Source: Chlorocebus sabaeus (Eukaryota; Chordata; Mammalia; Primates; Cercopithecidae). From it: 64,000 bases of DNA. The notes below the pieces were generated by a model that saw nothing but the letters and a program-made list of their open reading frames with translations, was not told the DNA's origin and made no database searches. The number at the start of each line of letters is the position of its first letter. Position 1 is the first letter of the stretch. The stretch covers positions 46,184,889 through 46,248,888 of the forward strand of contig NC_132928.1 in assembly GCF_047675955.1 (NCBI RefSeq), written 5' to 3'. Below, piece by piece: positions 1-11,122 of the stretch. Both the position numbers and the translations under genes were made by a program.

Positions 1-1124
1 AGCACTACCCTCAGTCCTTCAAGCCACTCCAGCATAAAAGCAGCAAGAAAGGCAAACATGTAGAGGCAACAGTATAGCAGCTGGGCCTCCACAATCCCTG
101 TGCACTCAATCATGGCACTACCACCATTGAAGTCTCCAGGGGGTCTTTTATTGCTCTTATTTCATAACTTGGTATGGGGCCCCTACTGCTACCACCCAGG
201 CAAATTCTTAACGGAACTTCAAGTGCCAGGGATGGCAGCAATGTCATGAAAGCTGTTAAGGTTTTATTTCTCTTGACACTAAAATTAATGTATTTTAATT
301 TTACGAATGTGTGCTTGCCCTGTGTTTATGAGAAAGCAAGAAAGTAAAATTCACTCTCTTTTAATGTTTTATTAAGTTGCAATAGAGGCAAAAGCCTCAT
401 AGCATCCATCTTTCTTTCCATTTGTATACTCCCTACCTACAGTAAAATATAATATAAACACTGACAAGCATACAGAATGATATTCTCTGAAATGCAGGAT
501 GAGTTCTCAGATTTCATTTTATGTGATTCTAGTTATTAATTTGGTATTTACTCATTTATGACACTCTGACAATGTTTATAAGTAGAATCCTCTTCATTTT
601 TACTCATTCTGTTTATGAATCCAACTTCGAATTTAGATCAGGGCTCCTTCTGCATTTAGTTAACCAAACAAAAAAGAGCCATATACTATTCAATAACGTC
701 AGTTAAAAAAAAATCGAGAACATATTTCCTTTCATATTTTGGCTACATATAAGAAACAAATCTCACTGTTCCTAAGCAAGATTAAATGACACTTAAAATT
801 TCTGGGTCCAGATGGAAGTGTCACCTGCAAAGTGAGTTAATTTGTCACCTCACACCCTGTGTGTTACCAGCTCTGCAGAATGTTTTCTGGATAACACATA
901 AAACCAAGGTATGTCTCTACAATTTGGGAGAAATATAAAGTCAGAAATGCTTTGTTATATCCTACTACCATCTTAAGGTTGGTTTAGGGAATTAGAAAAT
1001 ATGTTTTACAGTTCTGAAAAGGACAGCCCCAGGAAGATAAGAAATCACCTAATCTGTGTACTACAATATCTCAGAAAAGCAGCTGGGAGTTAGAGCAAGA
1101 AGCAGAATTATGTCAAATACATAC
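1..1124. other. SMG7 intron downstream of the residue 915-964 exon
   Basis: This is A/T-rich intronic sequence 3' of the last exon in the window. The next SMG7 exon is not present before position 1. I recognise no repeat family or exon here; the only open frame (1056-1238, plus) runs antisense across the exon at 1125. Confidence 0.7.
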
Positions 1125-1274
1125 AAAAAGGCTTCGTCCAGGAAGAGAGGCGAGAGGCCCCAGCAGAGCCGGGTAAAGATCAGGAGGGTTAGAAAAAATC
1201 AGCTCTTCCTCTTCCTCCAAGGCAGCCAGACTCTTTAACAGGTCCGGAGGAAGCAGAGGGGAGCTCTTGGGGTC
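1125..1274 (-). CDS. SMG7: SMG7 exon, residues 915-964
   Basis: A 150-nt exon with phase 0 at both ends, so it can be skipped in frame. It starts after TCACTAG (complement of 1275-1281) and ends in CTT TTT before a GTATGT donor. The product begins DPKSSPLLPPDLLKSLAALE, continues through an acidic EEEEEL run and ends GRSLF. It belongs to the low-complexity C-terminal arm that recruits the deadenylase. The run of five glutamates and the Leu/Pro-rich flanks are typical of a disordered interaction segment. The match to recalled human SMG7 is essentially complete. Confidence 0.95.
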
Positions 1275-2040
1275 CTAGTGACAGAAAGGATCACAGTGAG
1301 ATGCCATAAGGGACAACAAAAGCATAAAGGAATAGTAGTATGATTAGGTGGAAGAAGACAACTAAAGTCAAGGGGATAGTGAGATAGATGGTATTAGGCA
1401 AGGAGAAAAAAGGCTCTGAAATGCAAAGGCAAAGCAACACAAGGACAATACTGGAGAAAGTTCAAGACAAGAGAAAAGCAAAAATACTGACAGAGCAGAA
1501 CACAAAAGGTGAATGTGGCTAGTTAAGTAAAACAATGCTATGGAGCAAAATAATTAGCATCTCTTGCGCTAACAAAGAAAGAAACAGATCTTTTAAAAAG
1601 TTACTAACATTCACCTGCTTCTCATGAATAAAAAGGGCAAAGAAAGGGACCTCCACTGTCCAAGATAACTGGTTAACTTTGTTCCTCTCAGAGAGCAACT
1701 TAAGTATCAGTAAACCTATTTTTAAACTTAGATGATTCAGCCCAACTGAGAGGAGTGCTTTGTCTCAGAATTCTCTAACATGCTGTTTTAGAGATTTCTG
1801 TACATGGTTTCTTTGCCAGACCATCAGAGTTCTGAATCAGTTACAGAATTCTTCAGCTTCCAAACTAAAACATACTGTGCAACTTTGAGGAGGAAACCAA
1901 GAGCTACACCAATACTCAGTGGCATTCTATAGTACTAAAGAATAAGAGTGGCCTCTTTATAAGATCCATTTGAGATATTCAAAAGATAGTCAACCCCAAG
2001 CCTATCTCCAAAATGCCCGGTGATAGGAAAGAACACACAC
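1275..2040. other. SMG7 intron, no recognised elements
   Basis: A 766-nt intron, purine-rich on the plus strand around 1330-1520. I see no Alu, LINE or other repeat and no additional exon. Confidence 0.7.
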
Positions 2041-2412
2041 CTCAAATGGCATCCTGGGTACAGGATCCTGCTCTGGACGGAAGACTCCTGGTGACCGTTT
2101 GCCCCTGCGGTCTATATTTGCTTGCTGTGCCATTACAGATCTGTTATCAGCCATGCTGTAGGAAGAATCCCAGTAGAATTCTGGGACCTTGACTTCTGAG
2201 GGATTATGGTTATATGGCTCCATGGGAAAAGGCTTCATTTTTTTTTCTAGAGGCTGTTGCTGCATTACAGGAGGTTGCAATGACGGCTCAAACAGTTTTA
2301 TGGGGTCTTGGGTCTGAAGGTAGTAGGGCTGTTTCACAGGCATAATTTTCCCTAATGGGCCTTGAACCTGAGGGGGATTCCACAGCTGTTTGGAGGCATC
2401 TGCCTGTTGATA
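2041..2412 (-). CDS. SMG7: SMG7 exon, residues 791-914
   Basis: A 372-nt exon (124 codons, phase 0 at both ends). The acceptor is TTTTTAG before TAT CAA CAG. The donor is GAG followed by GTGTGTGTTC, a GT repeat that gives several adjacent GT dinucleotides. The product begins YQQADASKQLWNPP and includes the MQQQPLEKKMKPFPMEPYNH stretch, then an aromatic cluster (EFYWDSSYS), and ends PRMPFE. It is Pro/Gln/Met-rich and probably disordered, part of the C-terminal decay-effector arm. The long internal frame is visible as an ORF starting at the methionine of KIMPVKQ. Confidence 0.97.
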
Positions 2413-3059
2413 CTAAAAAAGAGATGCCTGTCATCAAGGTGAGGATAAAATGCAATATTACTTATAATGAATGCTAAAGAATCACAGAATGAACTTGAGG
2501 TGTTTTCCAGGCAACAAAACTCTAGGCAAGACAGCAGTTTCCTTTACCTTTTGGGCTTTTCAATACACAGAGCTTTTTGGGAACAGATTATGGGCACCAC
2601 ATTCATATTTTCTTTTAATTCAACTATTTAAGAGGGTTAATGAATGAATGAATATATTTGCATAAGAGTGTTTGTTTCCCTTTTCTGCTTCAAGTGCTGT
2701 GCTTCAAACGACAACATTTAAGATCGGTGTTACATCTGTCTTAGTACTTCATCAAGACTGTGATTCTATTTCCCTAGTAGTTTATGTTCCTATAGAATTA
2801 TTTGCAGAAAATCCATTTTCAATAAAATGGACATTCAGTAGCAGCCAAGAATGGTAGTTAAGATCTAGTATTATACACTTTACAAAAGTAAGGAAAACAT
2901 TTGAACTTTCATAAACAGTAGAGACAATACTTTTGCCTTCTCATAATCACTACAAATCTAAAGAAGTATGTCAAAGTTCAATCAGCATTTCTAACACTGA
3001 ATCTTTCAGCATTTCCCTTTATTTCATTTAGCTGAACAGTACACACAACTGTAACTTAC
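2413..3059. other. SMG7 intron, no recognised elements
   Basis: A 647-nt intron. It contains a short ATGAATGA repeat at 2640-2651 but no recognisable transposable element or exon. Confidence 0.7.
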
Positions 3060-3442
3060 CTGCTGGAATCCAGAGTGGTGAGGCGGGCTTTTCCCCAAAG
3101 CTGGTACAGCTTTTGTAGGGGACTGTTGTTGCTGAGTTAGAGCTTGAACCTGCAACTGGCTTGTAGACTGTGCTGTTGGCTGAGCTGGTAAAGATGTAAG
3201 GGGTTGCTGGGAAGGTGGCTGTGATTGTTGAGGTCCCTGGTTCATTGGCCCTGGTCCAGAGGGCCGTTGCTGGCTGTAAGGAATGTGGGACTGTTTCCCA
3301 GCTTGCACCTGGTTTCCTGCTGGAGAGTGAGCTGTAGGCTGAAGAAAGGTTCCTGGGACAGAAACACCAGCTGGGAAGGTGTAACCTGAGCCCATAGAAA
3401 ATGCCACAGGAGGGGGGATAACATATGTTGGTGGTGGAAACC
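3060..3442 (-). CDS. SMG7: SMG7 exon, residues 663-790
   Basis: A 383-nt exon. Its first two bases complete Gly663, and it ends with CAG CAG before GTAAGT. The product runs from FPPPTYVIPPPVAFSMGSGY to KSPPHHSGFQQ. It is strongly biased to Pro, Gln, Ser and Thr, with QQ pairs, PSQQPLTSLP and LTQQQQSP. This is the low-complexity core of the SMG7 C-terminal region. No folded domain or catalytic motif is visible. Confidence 0.97.
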
Positions 3443-4175
3443 CTTCAAAACAGAAGAACACAGATTTAGTTCTAAAGAAACAGCAAAAAATTCATTTTTT
3501 TAAAAACACGTAAGTAGAGGGAGTCCTCTAACACATCATAAAAGAGATAGTCATGTTGTCAATCTTTTTTTTTTTTTTTTTTTTTGAGACAGAGTCTCGC
3601 TCTGTCGCCCAGGCTGGAGTGCAGTGACCGGATCTCAGCTCACTGCAAGCTCCGCCTCCCGGGTTTACGCCATTCTCCTGCCTCAGCCTCCCGAGTAGCT
3701 GGGACCACAGGCACCCGCCACCTTGCCCGGCTAGTTTTTTTTTTTTAGTAGAGACGGGGTTTCACCGTGTTAGCCAGGATGGTCTCGATCTCCTGACCTC
3801 GTAATCCGCCCATCTCGGCCTCCCAAAGTGTTGGGATTACAGGCGTCAGCCACCGCGCCCGGCCTGTTGTCAATCTTTAACTTGATTTGAAGAATTAAAA
3901 ATAGACTACTGACACTTTTCCTCTATCCACTGAAGTAATCAGTGTTCTGTAAGTAGCTTCTGTGTTCAGTGATAGGATTTCCTTCATAATAACAAACATG
4001 CACTTGCATGTACACTACACAGAAACATTTCAAAAATAATTTTATAAGCATTAGGGAAAACAGAACTTTCTTTGGGTTAGTAACATTACTCTAACAGAAT
4101 ACACATTTCTCAGTGAGTGAACAGAAATTCTTGCACAGAAAAGATTAAGTAGAAGAAATTATAAAACATATTTAC
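3443..4175. other. SMG7 intron containing one AluY
   Basis: A 733-nt intron, of which about 300 nt is the AluY at 3567-3864. The remainder shows no recognised element. Confidence 0.7.
3567..3864 (-). mobile_element. AluY (AluYR-like), same strand as SMG7
   Basis: A full-length Alu read from its poly(T) tail on the plus strand through CACCGCGCCCGGCC. It is flanked by a target-site duplication TGTTGTCAATCTT at 3554-3566 and 3865-3877. The GGGTTTACGCCATTC variant is the form I associate with Old World monkey AluYR copies. Low divergence marks it as young. Confidence 0.93.
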
Positions 4176-4320
4176 CTGGCCTGCTGGGAAGAGGAGGGAA
4201 GGCTCCAGGGTGATGAATGGGGATGAACTGGGAGTTACTTGCTTGAGTTGGGGTTTGAGTTACAGGTGTTTTTCTGGCTTCAGACACTGGAGTCTTTCTT
4301 AGTTCTGTCTGGGATTTTAC
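4176..4320 (-). CDS. SMG7: SMG7 exon, residues 615-663
   Basis: A 145-nt exon entering in phase 0 (acceptor GGTCACAG, first codon GTA) and leaving in phase 1 (CCA G before GTAAATA). The product begins VKSQTELRKTPVSEARKTPV, with a repeated RKTPV motif, and ends IHHPGAFPPLPSRP. It links the Lys-rich segment of the preceding exon to the Pro/Gln-rich arm. The TP and SP dipeptides could be phosphorylation sites; that is inference. Confidence 0.96.
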
Positions 4321-6127
4321 CTGTGACCAAGAGAAGCAAAACTATAATAAACTGAAACTCAAACGTGCCAGAAAAAAGACCCTACTCTTAAGTATTTAAA
4401 ACTTCATTAGATCAAAAAGGACATGCTGAAGATATTTAAATTCACCTAAGTTAAAAATGGAATATCAAAGCAAATTATTTAATAGCCAATAAAAGATAAT
4501 TTTACTATCTTAGTTTTACTAATTATTTTGCTTTCCCATGATCACAAAAATCCAAATATGTAAAGGACCTTAGAGTCCATTTGTTTTACAAATGAGATGC
4601 CTGATGCTAACAAGCTGAAAAAAACTTGTCTATGACTTTAAGTTGCTTGTTCTGGGGCCCAGGGTTCTCTATATTCTATTTCATTAAACAGCATACATGA
4701 ATTATGAACCAATAGTGACCGTTAACCCATAGGTGAGTTATCTTGGCCCTCAGTTTAATTTCATCTGGGTAGCCATATGTGTACAGTCAGGTATCCACCT
4801 TCCACCCTGCAACTTTACCACCCTTCAGAATAAATAAGGATACTTTTAGCAGTAAGGAACAGGCCCTGAGATCCTATAGATGGAGCCAGAGAGTAGATGT
4901 CATATGCACCGCTCAAAGTTGAGCAAAATCAGGGAAAATATCAGCATTTATAGAAAACTCGGGATGAAGTACAGAGTGTGGTGATATGTTGACTCTTTCT
5001 CACTTTAATCATTTATGGCTGATTTGAGATGGATGAGAAACCAAAAAAGGAGATTCTGTTTTCAGTAGGACCTTATTGGGAGCAGTTAGAGAATAGAGGC
5101 AGGGTAAGCAGAAAATGCTGGACTCATTATCCCTAAAACTCTGATCCTTTGGCTTTCTAGTTCATTTTTTTTTCTTGCCTTTCCCTAGCATCTCTCTCTC
5201 TCCCCCATGTCTTAATTTCTACCTTGTCTTTTGTTTCTCTCCCTGATATAATCTTAAAATAGAACTATTATTATTTTTCTTTCTCAAAAAAAATTAGAGA
5301 AATACATCAAAGGTACTATTTATTTGTAAGCAGCCTTCAACCATGTAAACTTTCTCATGCAAACACATACATTTGCTAAAATGTGTTAACAACTCACATG
5401 GCCACTTAAGTATTTATTCAAACATTAATAGTATCAATAAAACCATCACAGAATAAAGGCCCTTTTCTGTTTATATGAAATCATCTTATCTATTTGGAAA
5501 AATATTTTAATAAAAAGAAAGTCACAAATAACTGAGCAGTGCTTATCTTTTCCCAGCAAGAAACCTGGGTTCTTCCTTTATAAATTCCCAGGATCCAAGA
5601 TAAGATTAAAGTGATATTAATACCACTAGCTGGGACAAGTATAATTGTCAAGAAAAACAGCCTCATATTTTTCCAAGAAGAAAATACATATATACGTGTG
5701 TATATATATTACGGTGAATCTTAAACCCCCCCCCCCGCAGAAGCCTTAATATGCTTTTGGTTCTACTGGATCTACAGAAGACCCCAAATCTCCACTATAG
5801 CATTGACAAATAGTAGTTCTTATCTTCCAAATAAAATATAATCCTGTGTGAAACTGATGACTGCAACTAATCCTTTCAAACTGCTTAAACTGGAGAGGAC
5901 TGACAAAAGTGTCAAATCAGGTTGAGTTTTTTTTTTTTTCACTCGCAATTCCCAAGAATTGATAAAATGACCATCTATCACAGCTCTTTATATAACCTTA
6001 CTATGCATTTAAATAATGCATTTAAACTTGCAGGACAGTCAATTCTCATGGCTTTAGAACAAAATGAAAAATCTTGCCTTTTGTGTGAGCCTTCCTCTAC
6101 CTGCTTTATAGTTCAAATACAGCTTAC
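4321..6127. other. SMG7 intron; short low-complexity tracts only
   Basis: A 1.8-kb A/T-rich intron. It holds an AT/GT dinucleotide tract around 5690-5711 and a run of eleven C at 5726-5736. I recognise no Alu or LINE. Confidence 0.65.
5726..5736. repeat. Poly-C tract (C11) next to an AT/GT tract
   Basis: Eleven consecutive C follow a short ATATATACGTGTGTATATATAT stretch. It is a simple-sequence tract likely to vary in length. Confidence 0.9.
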
Positions 6128-6554
6128 CTGCACTGCCACATTCTGCTTTCCTGTTTCCTGTAACTTTTCTAAGGTGCATTTCTTGGTTTCAGTTTTCCTC
6201 TTGTTGTTGTCCTTCTTTCCATCATTCTTAGTTACAGTTATTCCTTTGCTATAGTCCCTTCTCACCTCTTTGGGAGGAAAACTTCTTCCTTGGTCTCTGT
6301 TCACTTCTCGTGGCTTAATGTTTTCTTTGAAGGTAACCACTGGCTTCTCTCCTGTGTCACAGTTGTTGCTCAAATTTCGGCTTGTAGATAGCACTGATTT
6401 TAGCCCTGGGCTCCCATCTGCAGCCAGCGACTCTATTACAGATGTTTCTTGCAGAATGAGGTTCTCTTTGGCTTCACTGGGGTCTTCCAGTATTAATTCT
6501 GGGATTTCTGTGATAAACAACAATTTCCCTACCTCATTTTCACACTGAATTAGC
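6128..6554 (-). CDS. SMG7: SMG7 exon, residues 472-614
   Basis: A 427-nt exon, the largest in the window. Its first base completes Arg472 and it ends with GTG CAG before GTAAGC. The product opens LIQCENEVGKLLFITEIPEL, the end of the folded helical region (known to extend to about residue 497). It then becomes disordered and charged, with SVLSTSRNLSNN and a Lys-rich KKDNNKRKTETKK stretch. An open frame on the opposite strand (6270-6548) is a shadow of this exon. Confidence 0.97.
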
Positions 6555-6779
6555 CTAAAAAAGCAAAAATAAATCCATATATGAAAAACATTAACTTAAA
6601 AAATAACTGAATTGTGTGTGAATCCAAGTCAATATATTCCTAGCACTAATAACCACGGAAACAGCCGGATATAACAATGTGGATTCAGGTAACACAAAAA
6701 GTAGTTATGTAGAAATTGAGGTTCTCATTATCACACTTAACATCGTCACAATGTATCCCTCCCTCTGCTCTTTCAACGT

Positions 6780-6910
6780 TTACTAGAACTTACATTTTCT
6801 GAGCATGCTTCAAGTGCAAGACACTAGTCTAGGGCCCTTGATATGTCTTATAAGGTAGCTATATATAATTCCTATTTTATGGATGTGAAAATTGAAGCTC
6901 GGAGGTGGTA
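6780..6910 (+). mobile_element. MIR fragment
   Basis: It has the typical order of MIR motifs: a 'caagtgcaagacactagt' stretch, then 'ttcctattttatggatg', then 'aaattgaagctcggagg'. It is old and diverged. Confidence 0.6.
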
Positions 6911-7450
6911 AGTTCATTCAAACATGCAAGCATTTAAGTACCTACTGTATGACAGAAACCTGAATACAAAATTGAATAAGCAGTTACTGACTTTCGAAAG
7001 GTTATAATCTACTGGGGAGATCCCAAGGACACCCACTTGAGAAGCTGCGGAACTAGAAATGGAACTCAAACCAATTGAATGACAAAACCTGTGTTCTTTC
7101 CCCTACACTAACGACCACATCTGCTTTGTATTTAACTGGCTACTGGCACCATCTTAGTCTGTCCTGCCTGAAACTGACCACCATGCCCAGGCCAATACAA
7201 ATTACCATGACTGTGGAAGTACAATTCAGTTATAGATTTACAGATATATTTATAAATTAGAGCAGAAACTCATGATAAACAAAAAAGACAACCAAGTCCT
7301 CTATAATACACAATAAGGAGAACAGAGATTCTAAATAAAGATATACTTATTCACTAGGGTTATAATTAGATGTTGTGCTACCAACATGTCAACTTAAGAG
7401 TTCATGATCGACAATATTTATACCAAAGCCTAAAATACGTAACTTGTGAG

Positions 7451-7466
7451 GTGTGTGTGTGTGTGT
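7451..7466. repeat. (GT)8 microsatellite
   Basis: Eight uninterrupted GT units lie about 50 nt from the donor side of the exon at 7519-7638. Confidence 0.9.
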
Positions 7467-7518
7467 TTATCTAAAAAGGTGGTTAAATAGGGGCAGACCA
7501 GAAGCTCCATGGACATAC

Positions 7519-7638
7519 CTTGGCTGATTATCAGCAATCCATTTGCCTATAGCAATCAAGCGCTGCTGTCGTAATCGTCGTTGCTGGCCTTCTTTGTCTC
7601 CTGTAATACCCTGGTGACCTTTGGAAAAATCCAAGTTC
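7519..7638 (-). CDS. SMG7: SMG7 exon, residues 432-472
   Basis: A 120-nt exon, phase 2 at both ends, so skipping keeps the frame. The acceptor is AATTTTAG and the donor GTATGTCC. The product is NLDFSKGHQGITGDKEGQQR followed by RLRQQRLIAIGKWIADNQP, a basic amphipathic stretch in the helical hairpin domain. My recollection of the human protein has Ile and Ser where this copy has Leu (RRLRQQ) and Ala (LIAIG). That comparison is from memory and needs an alignment. Confidence 0.96.
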
Positions 7639-8183
7639 CTAAAATTGACACAAACAAGTTATGAGAATATTAAATTGCTAAAGATATTTTCCAGGCAACT
7701 AAGTTCACCTGATTAACTGTAATGGCTTCAGATTATTTTCCATACAGGTGAGCTACTTGAGGTAATCAACTGCATTTATTAGAATTTATACTCCCAGAGA
7801 TTTTTACAAACTACAAAATAAAGCAGAAAAGAAAATATACAAATTCATTACATTAATGTAATATTTTTACTCACATTTCACTTTCTAGTTGGGGAGCTCA
7901 AATAAACCACAACTTTGTATTAGAAAAGATTCTTTTATCATTTTAAGAATAAAGTTTTATAAACACTTATCTTGCGTGCTAAGTAATTTGCTTGAAAATG
8001 ACCACAGCAATGCTAAGAGTCTCTGAGGTGCCTATTCTAATAAATAATATTAATCTATCTGCTTTATGGCAGACCATTATAAATCAGAAAAATGTATAAA
8101 TATCATAAAGCATATAGAGTAACTCATTGATATCAGAAGGGTAAACCAACCTGAGAAAATAAAGCTTTTTCAGATTGCTCATT

Positions 8184-8194
<11 letters not shown>

Positions 8195-8220
<26 letters not shown>

Positions 8221-8500
8221 AGACGGAGTCTTGCTCTGTCGCCCAGGCTGGACTGCAGTGGCGCGATCTCGGCTCACTGCAAGCTCCGCCTCCTGGGTTT
8301 ACGCCATTCTCCTGCCTCAGCCTCCCGAGTAGCTGGGACTACAGGCGCCCGCTACCTCGCCCGGTTAGTTTTTTGTATTTTTAGTAGAGACGGGGTTTCA
8401 CCGTGTTAGCCAGGATGGTCTCGATCTCCTGACCTTGTGATCCGCCCGCCTCGGCCTCCCAAAGTGCTGGGATTACAGGCTTGAGCCACCGCGCCCGGCC
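8195..8500 (-). mobile_element. AluY (AluYR-like)
   Basis: A full-length Alu with a long poly(T) (8188-8219) and a target-site duplication TAAACTTTTTTT at about 8183 and 8501. It has both TTTACGCC and GGCTTGAGCCACC, the combination I associate with cercopithecid AluYR copies. Confidence 0.93.
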
Positions 8501-8523
8501 TAAACTTTTTTTTTAAAGAAGAT

Positions 8524-8995
8524 TTAAGAATTGCCAGGCAGAAGGCTAGATGCTGAGGACACAAAGATAAATAAGAGTCCCTACCTTTGGGAATAAATAA
8601 TTATGATTCAATCTGATAAGCATCATAATAAGAACTATGCAAAGAGTAAGTGAATACAGTAAAAGGAGGATGAGTTCCTTCTGAGAAGCTCTGAAAGGTT
8701 TCATAGAGTGACAGCTGAGCTGGACCTTGACAGGTATGGCTAAGTGCTTACCAGGCTGGTGATGGAAGGGCAGCAGAGGAGAAGGAAATGTTCTAGGCAC
8801 AACATGAACAAAGGTGTGGAGGAATAGAAACAGGGAGCTATTCAAGTGTAGCACATAGTGTACAGAGTTTATAAATATTGGGGGAAGTGGCAGAAAGTAA
8901 GGCTGAACAACTAAGAGCTGGATAGTGCTGGAACTTGAGCATCAAGCTAAAAGAGACAGTGGAGCAATCGGGAATGGGTAAATAAAAATATTAGT
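8524..8995 (+). repeat. Old interspersed repeat, copy A (left part), family unassigned
   Basis: The text order 'ccaggcagaaggctagatg', 'acacaaagataaataag', 'gacagctgagctggacct', 'acaaaggtgtggag' is one I recognise from an old medium-reiterated mammalian repeat whose name I cannot assign. It is split by the L1 and appears to resume at 15221. Confidence 0.45.
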
Positions 8996-10041
8996 CAGAG
9001 TGTGGGGTGGGGGGCACGCCCAAGATGGCCGAATAGGAAGAACTCCAGCCTCCAGCTCCCAGTGTGAGCGACACAGAAGACGGGTGATTTCTGCATTTTC
9101 AACTGAGTTACCGGGTTCATCTAACTGCAGCGTGTCGGACAGTTGGCGCTGGTCCGTGGGTGCAGCCTGACCAGTGAGAGCTGAAGCAGGGCGAGGCATT
9201 GCCTCACCTGGGAAGCGCAAGGGGGAAGGGAATTCCTTTTCCTAGCCAAAGGAAAGTGAGACACACAACACCTGGAAAATCGGGTAACTCCCACCCTAAT
9301 ACTGCGCTTTACCAAGGATCTTAGCAAACGGCACACCAAGAGATTATATCCCACACCTGGCCCGGAGGGTCCCATGCCCACGGAGCATCCCTCATTGCTA
9401 GCACAGCAGTCTGAGATGTAACTGCAAGGAGGCAGTGAGGCTGGGGTGGGGTGCCTGCCATTGCTGGGGCTTAAGTAGGTAAACAAAGGTGCCTGGAAGC
9501 TCCAATTGGGTGGAGCCCACCACAGCTCAAGGAGGCCGACTTGCCTCTGTAGATTCCTCCTCTGGGGACAGGGCATAGCTAAACAAAAAGCAGCAGAAAC
9601 CTTGGCAGAGGTAAATGCCCCTATCTGACAGCTTTCAAGACAGCAGTGGATCTCCCAGCACGGAGGCTGAGATCTGAGAACGGACAGATTGCCTGCTCAA
9701 GTGGGTCCCTGACCCCTGAGTAGCCTAACTGGGAGACATCCCCCACTAGGTGCAGATCAACACCTCACACCTCACAGATGGGGTACACCCCTGAGACGAA
9801 GCTTCCAGAGCAAGAATCAGACAGCAACACTCGCTGTTCAGCAATATTCTATCTTCTGCAGCCTCTGCTGCTGATACTCAGGCAAACAGGGTCTGGAGTG
9901 GACCTCAAGCAAACTCCAACAGACCTACAGCTGAGGGTCCTGACTATTAGAAGGAAAACTAACAAGCAGAAAGGACACCCACACCAAACCCCATCAGTAT
10001 GTCACCATCATCAAAGATGAAAGGCAGATAAAACCACAAAG

Positions 10042-11062
10042 ATGGGGAAAAAGCAGTGCAGAAAAGCTGGAAATTCAAAAAATCAGAGCGTATCTCCCCC
10101 TCCAAAGGAACGCAGCTCACTGCCAGCAACAGAACAAAGCTGGACGGAGAATGACTTTGACGAGTTGAGAGAAGAAGACTTCAGTCAATCAAACTTCTCA
10201 GAGCTAAAGGAGGAACTACGTAAACAGTGCAAAGAAACTAAAAACCTTGAAAAAAGAATGGATGAGTGGATAACTAGAATAATCAATGCAGAGAAGACCT
10301 TAAAAGAACTGATACAGATGAAAACAATAACACGAGAACTACGTGACAAATGCACAAGCTTCAGTAACTAATTCGATCAACTGGAAGAAAGAGTATCAGC
10401 AACTGAAGATCAAATGAATGAAATGAAGTGAGAAGAGAAGTGTAGAGAAAAAAAGAGTAAAAAGAAATGAACAAAGCCTCCAAGAAGTATGGGATTATGT
10501 GAAAAGACCAAATCTATGTCTGATTGGTGTGCTTGAAAGTGACGGGGAAAATGGAACCAAATTGGAAAACACTCTGCAAGATACAATCCAGGAGAACTTC
10601 CCTAACCTAGTAAGGCAGGCCAACATTCAAATTCGGGAAATACAGAGAACACTACAAAGATGCTCCTCGAGAAGAGCAACTCCAAGACACATAATTGTCA
10701 GATTCACAAAAGTTGAAATGAAGGAAAAAATGTTAAGGGCAGCCAGAGAGAAAGGTTGGGTTATACACAAAGGGCAGACTAACATCAGACTAACAGCAGA
10801 TCGCTCGGTAGAAACTCTCCAAGCCAGAAGAGAGTGGGGGCCAATATTCAACATTCTTAAAGAAAAGAATTTTCAACCCAGAATTTCATATCCAGCCAAA
10901 CTAAGTTTCAGAAGTGAAGGAGAAATAAAATCCTTTACAGACAAGCAAATGCTTAGAGATTTTGTCACCACAAGGCCTGCCCTACAAGAGATCCTGAAGG
11001 AAGCACGAAACGTGGAAAGGAACAACAGGTACCAGCCATTGCAAAAACATGTCAAAATGTAA
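10042..11062 (+). pseudogene. L1 ORF1 (RNA-binding chaperone) pseudogene
   Basis: The ORF1p frame starts MGKKQCRKAGNSKNQSVSPP, continues through the coiled-coil region and stops early at about 10369. Further in-frame stops follow near 10430. The frame resumes at 10499 with KRPNLCLIGVLESDGENG (RRM region) and the C-terminal domain, ending with NRYQPLQKHVKM at 11062. The distance from first ATG to final stop is not a multiple of three, so there is at least one frameshift besides the stops. No functional trimer could be made. Confidence 0.9.
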
Positions 11063-11122
11063 AGTCCATCAATGCTAGGAAGAAACTGTATCAACTAGCG
11101 AGCAAAATAACCAGCTAATATA

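Larger units (their letters stand above)
6555..7518. other. SMG7 intron with a MIR fragment and a GT repeat
   Basis: A 964-nt intron. It holds a MIR-like stretch at about 6780-6910 and (GT)8 at 7451-7466. Nothing else is recognised. Confidence 0.65.

Noticed and set aside
3242..3448. Second minus-strand frame in the residue 663-790 exon
   Set aside because: Out-of-frame reading of the same exon, which only stays open because of the compositional bias.
6270..6548. Plus-strand open frame opposite the residue 472-614 exon
   Set aside because: It is the complement shadow of a well-supported SMG7 exon; the sense frame is conserved and in phase with its neighbours.
8175..8409. Open frames in Alu sequence, e.g. 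8175-8409, 31951-32220, 41464-41933, 48170-48523
   Set aside because: These are the usual Alu antisense or sense frames (ETESRSVAQAGVQW-like text). No splice or start context supports translation.
9121..9576. Minus-strand frames in the L1 5' UTR (possible ORF0-like reading)
   Set aside because: L1 5' UTRs are GC-rich and often open antisense. I cannot identify an ORF0 start or its splice sites here.
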